In this document: in pieces, positions 62,845 to 64,000 of the stretch
Numbering within the stretch: the first letter of the stretch is position 1
Layout of the letters: every line of letters starts with the position of its first letter
Origin: Bacteroidota bacterium
GTDB lineage: Bacteria > Bacteroidota > Bacteroidia > UKL13-3
Length of the DNA stretch: 64,000 bases
Assembly (NCBI GenBank): GCA_027484685.1
Contig: JAIXSO010000068.1
Location: 1-64,000, forward strand
Direction of reading: 5' to 3'
The notes under the pieces: model-generated
What the model saw: the letters and a program-made list of their open reading frames with translations, nothing else
Database searches by the model: none
What the model was told of the DNA's origin: nothing
Program-made: the position numbers and the translations under genes

Positions 62845-63690
62845 ATGAGTAAACGTAAAATTAAACTAGCTGTTATTTCCGATATTCATCTCGGAACTTA
62901 TGGCTGCCAAGCCAAAGCTGTAAACAAATATCTAAAGTCAATTGACCCCGAAATTTTAGTATTAAATGGCGATATAATCGATATTTGGCAATTTAGTAAA
63001 CATTATTGGCCTCAAAGCCACATGAAAGTGGTTCAACGTATTTTTAAAATGTTAAGTAACGGCACAAAAATTTACTATTTAACAGGCAATCATGATGAAA
63101 TGTTGCGTAGATTTACTGATTTTAACTTAGGTAATTTGCAGGTTTTAAATAAGTTGGTTTTAGAACTTGACGGTAAAAAAGCTTGGTTTTTTCATGGCGA
63201 TGTATTTGATATTAGTATGAAACACAGCAAATGGTTAGCTAAACTTGGTGGAGTAGGTTACGATTTATTAATTGTTTTAAACAGCATGGTTAATTTTGTT
63301 TCTGAAAAAATATTAGGTCGCGGACGACTTTCATTTTCAAAAAAAGTAAAACAAGGAGTAAAAAGTGCTATTAAATTTATTGACGATTTTGAAGAAACTA
63401 CCATTCAGTTGGCATTGCAAAAAAAATACGATTATGTAGTTTGTGGTCATATTCATCAGCCAAGTATTAAAACTGTAACTACCGATTTGGGAACGGTAAC
63501 ATATTTAAACAGTGGTGATTGGGTGGAGAATTTAACAGCATTAGAGTACAATGCTGGTATGTGGAAATTGCATCATTATATAGTGGAACCCGAAACTGAG
63601 GAAGAAAAATTGGAACAACAAATGGAAGAATTAGAAAGCAATTCGCTCTTAAATGTTTCTGAGTTGTTTAATAATATTGTAAGTAAATAA
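62845..63690 (+). CDS. LpxH-like metallophosphoesterase (UDP-diacylglucosamine hydrolase family)
   Basis: The protein has 281 residues of the calcineurin-like phosphoesterase superfamily: SDIHLGTYG, NGDIIDIWQFSK, LTGNHDEML, FHGDVFD and CGHIHQPS. It resembles the longer UDP-2,3-diacylglucosamine hydrolase-like proteins, with a helical insert (SMKHSKWLAKLGGVGYDLLIVLNSMVNFV) that could contact the membrane, and a C-terminal acidic helix. It may act on a lipid A precursor or another phospholipid. The other LpxH candidate at 51670 is the more canonical. A partial -7 (GAAGTTTG) is seen upstream. Confidence 0.75.
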   Translation: MSKRKIKLAVISDIHLGTYGCQAKAVNKYLKSIDPEILVLNGDIIDIWQFSKHYWPQSHMKVVQRIFKMLSNGTKIYYLTGNHDEMLRRFTDFNLGNLQVLNKLVLELDGKKAWFFHGDVFDISMKHSKWLAKLGGVGYDLLIVLNSMVNFVSEKILGRGRLSFSKKVKQGVKSAIKFIDDFEETTIQLALQKKYDYVVCGHIHQPSIKTVTTDLGTVTYLNSGDWVENLTALEYNAGMWKLHHYIVEPETEEEKLEQQMEELESNSLLNVSELFNNIVSK

Positions 63691-63694
63691 AAAC

Positions 63695-64000
63695 TTAGCA
63701 GCCACACGTTCTTAATTTTCGGGTGCTTCCATCAGGAAATACTATTTCGAATGCTTTTTGTTGCTCATTAAATCGGGTGGAGTATTTTAACACACCTTTT
63801 CGCCACACTTCTTTTAACACTAATTTACCATCATTGGCATAAAAAAACCAGAAGCCATTTTTTTTGTCATTTTTTAGCTTACCTTTCATTTTTATGACAC
63901 CATTTTCATAATATTCTTTTACTTTTTGCGTTTGCTTTTGGGCTGTTGATAATTTAAAACAAAGCATAAAAAATGTAATAAGAATGAAATGTTTGATAAT
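63695..64000 (-). CDS. exported MORN/YwqK-like repeat protein, 5' end cut by the window
   Basis: The frame is open to the window edge and reads IIKHFILITFFMLCFKLSTAQ before QKVKEY, which is a signal peptide. The real start therefore lies beyond base 64000, not at the ATG at 63967. The mature part has the MORN-variant pattern YYENGVIKMKGKLKNDKKNGFWFFYANDGKLVLKEVWRKG, in which paired ENG.../DGK...strands repeat. Such short proteins are sometimes linked to toxin-antitoxin or membrane modules. The reason for its export is unknown. It ends RKLRTCGC. Confidence 0.8.
   Translation of the reverse strand: MIKHFILITFFMLCFKLSTAQKQTQKVKEYYENGVIKMKGKLKNDKKNGFWFFYANDGKLVLKEVWRKGVLKYSTRFNEQQKAFEIVFPDGSTRKLRTCGC

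Overview
The window looks like a chromosomal segment of a Bacteroidota bacterium, probably a free-living or environmental member related to Chitinophagales or Sphingobacteriales. The exact order cannot be fixed from this sequence alone. The reasons are an AT-rich genome, a short primary sigma factor of the Bacteroidota type, promoter candidates of the TAnnTTTG form, several TTG and GTG starts without clear Shine-Dalgarno sequences, at least nine proteins ending in a type IX secretion (T9SS) type A sorting domain with a YPNP-like motif, SusC/BtuB-type TonB receptors, and families largely confined to this phylum (DUF4403, DUF3127, DUF4465, DUF5522, HmuY). It is a mosaic of housekeeping genes and accessory loci. 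No tRNA, rRNA or CRISPR array was seen.

Region 1 (1-4.6 kb) is accessory. An IS982-like transposase has cut off the front of a secreted serine hydrolase. It is followed by two small exported proteins, a two-gene AAA ATPase/TOPRIM-like unit that resembles defence modules, and a HicBA toxin-antitoxin pair. Region 2 (4.6-19 kb) holds hutU, a DUF4403 lipoprotein, an ECF sigma factor with a membrane partner, an erythromycin-esterase-like protein, a DoxX-like membrane protein, tandem secreted beta-sandwich paralogues, dxs, waaA and a geranylgeranyl-reductase-like flavoprotein. Region 3 (19-31 kb) holds an SSB-tailed DUF3127 protein, a YyaL-type thioredoxin-domain protein with a duplicated 3' end, T9SS cargo proteins (one frameshifted), a remnant T9SS tail, the primary sigma factor rpoD and an M6-like metalloprotease.

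Region 4 (31-38.4 kb) has a 1559-residue T9SS protein combining an esterase-like domain with a probable beta-helix region, in an operon with two lipoproteins. A putative regulator diverges from it across a region with three 17-bp sites spaced exactly 41 bp apart. Region 5 (38.4-44.7 kb) is a cobalamin-uptake operon: promoter, cobalamin riboswitch, BtuB-like receptor, tandem-DUF4465 (BtuH-like) T9SS protein, another T9SS surface protein, a BtuG-like beta-propeller lipoprotein and a DUF5522 protein. Upstream lies a hairpin array of three units next to an IS200/RAYT-like Y1 transposase.

Region 6 (46-64 kb) is mostly housekeeping: mutL, two rhomboid proteases, asd, an LUD protein/lpxH/propeller-like operon, a methyltransferase with rbfA, an O-methyltransferase, a HmuY-TonB receptor-HmuY heme-type locus, murQ, an S41 protease, VanZ, a second LpxH-like phosphoesterase and a MORN-like gene cut by the window edge. 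Intergenic spaces carry strong bidirectional terminators and several families of dispersed palindromic repeats.

The strongest candidates for something little described are the hairpin array with its Y1 transposase, the T9SS version of the BtuB/G/H vitamin B12 system, the ATPase/TOPRIM pair beside HicBA, and the 41-bp-phased operator array.
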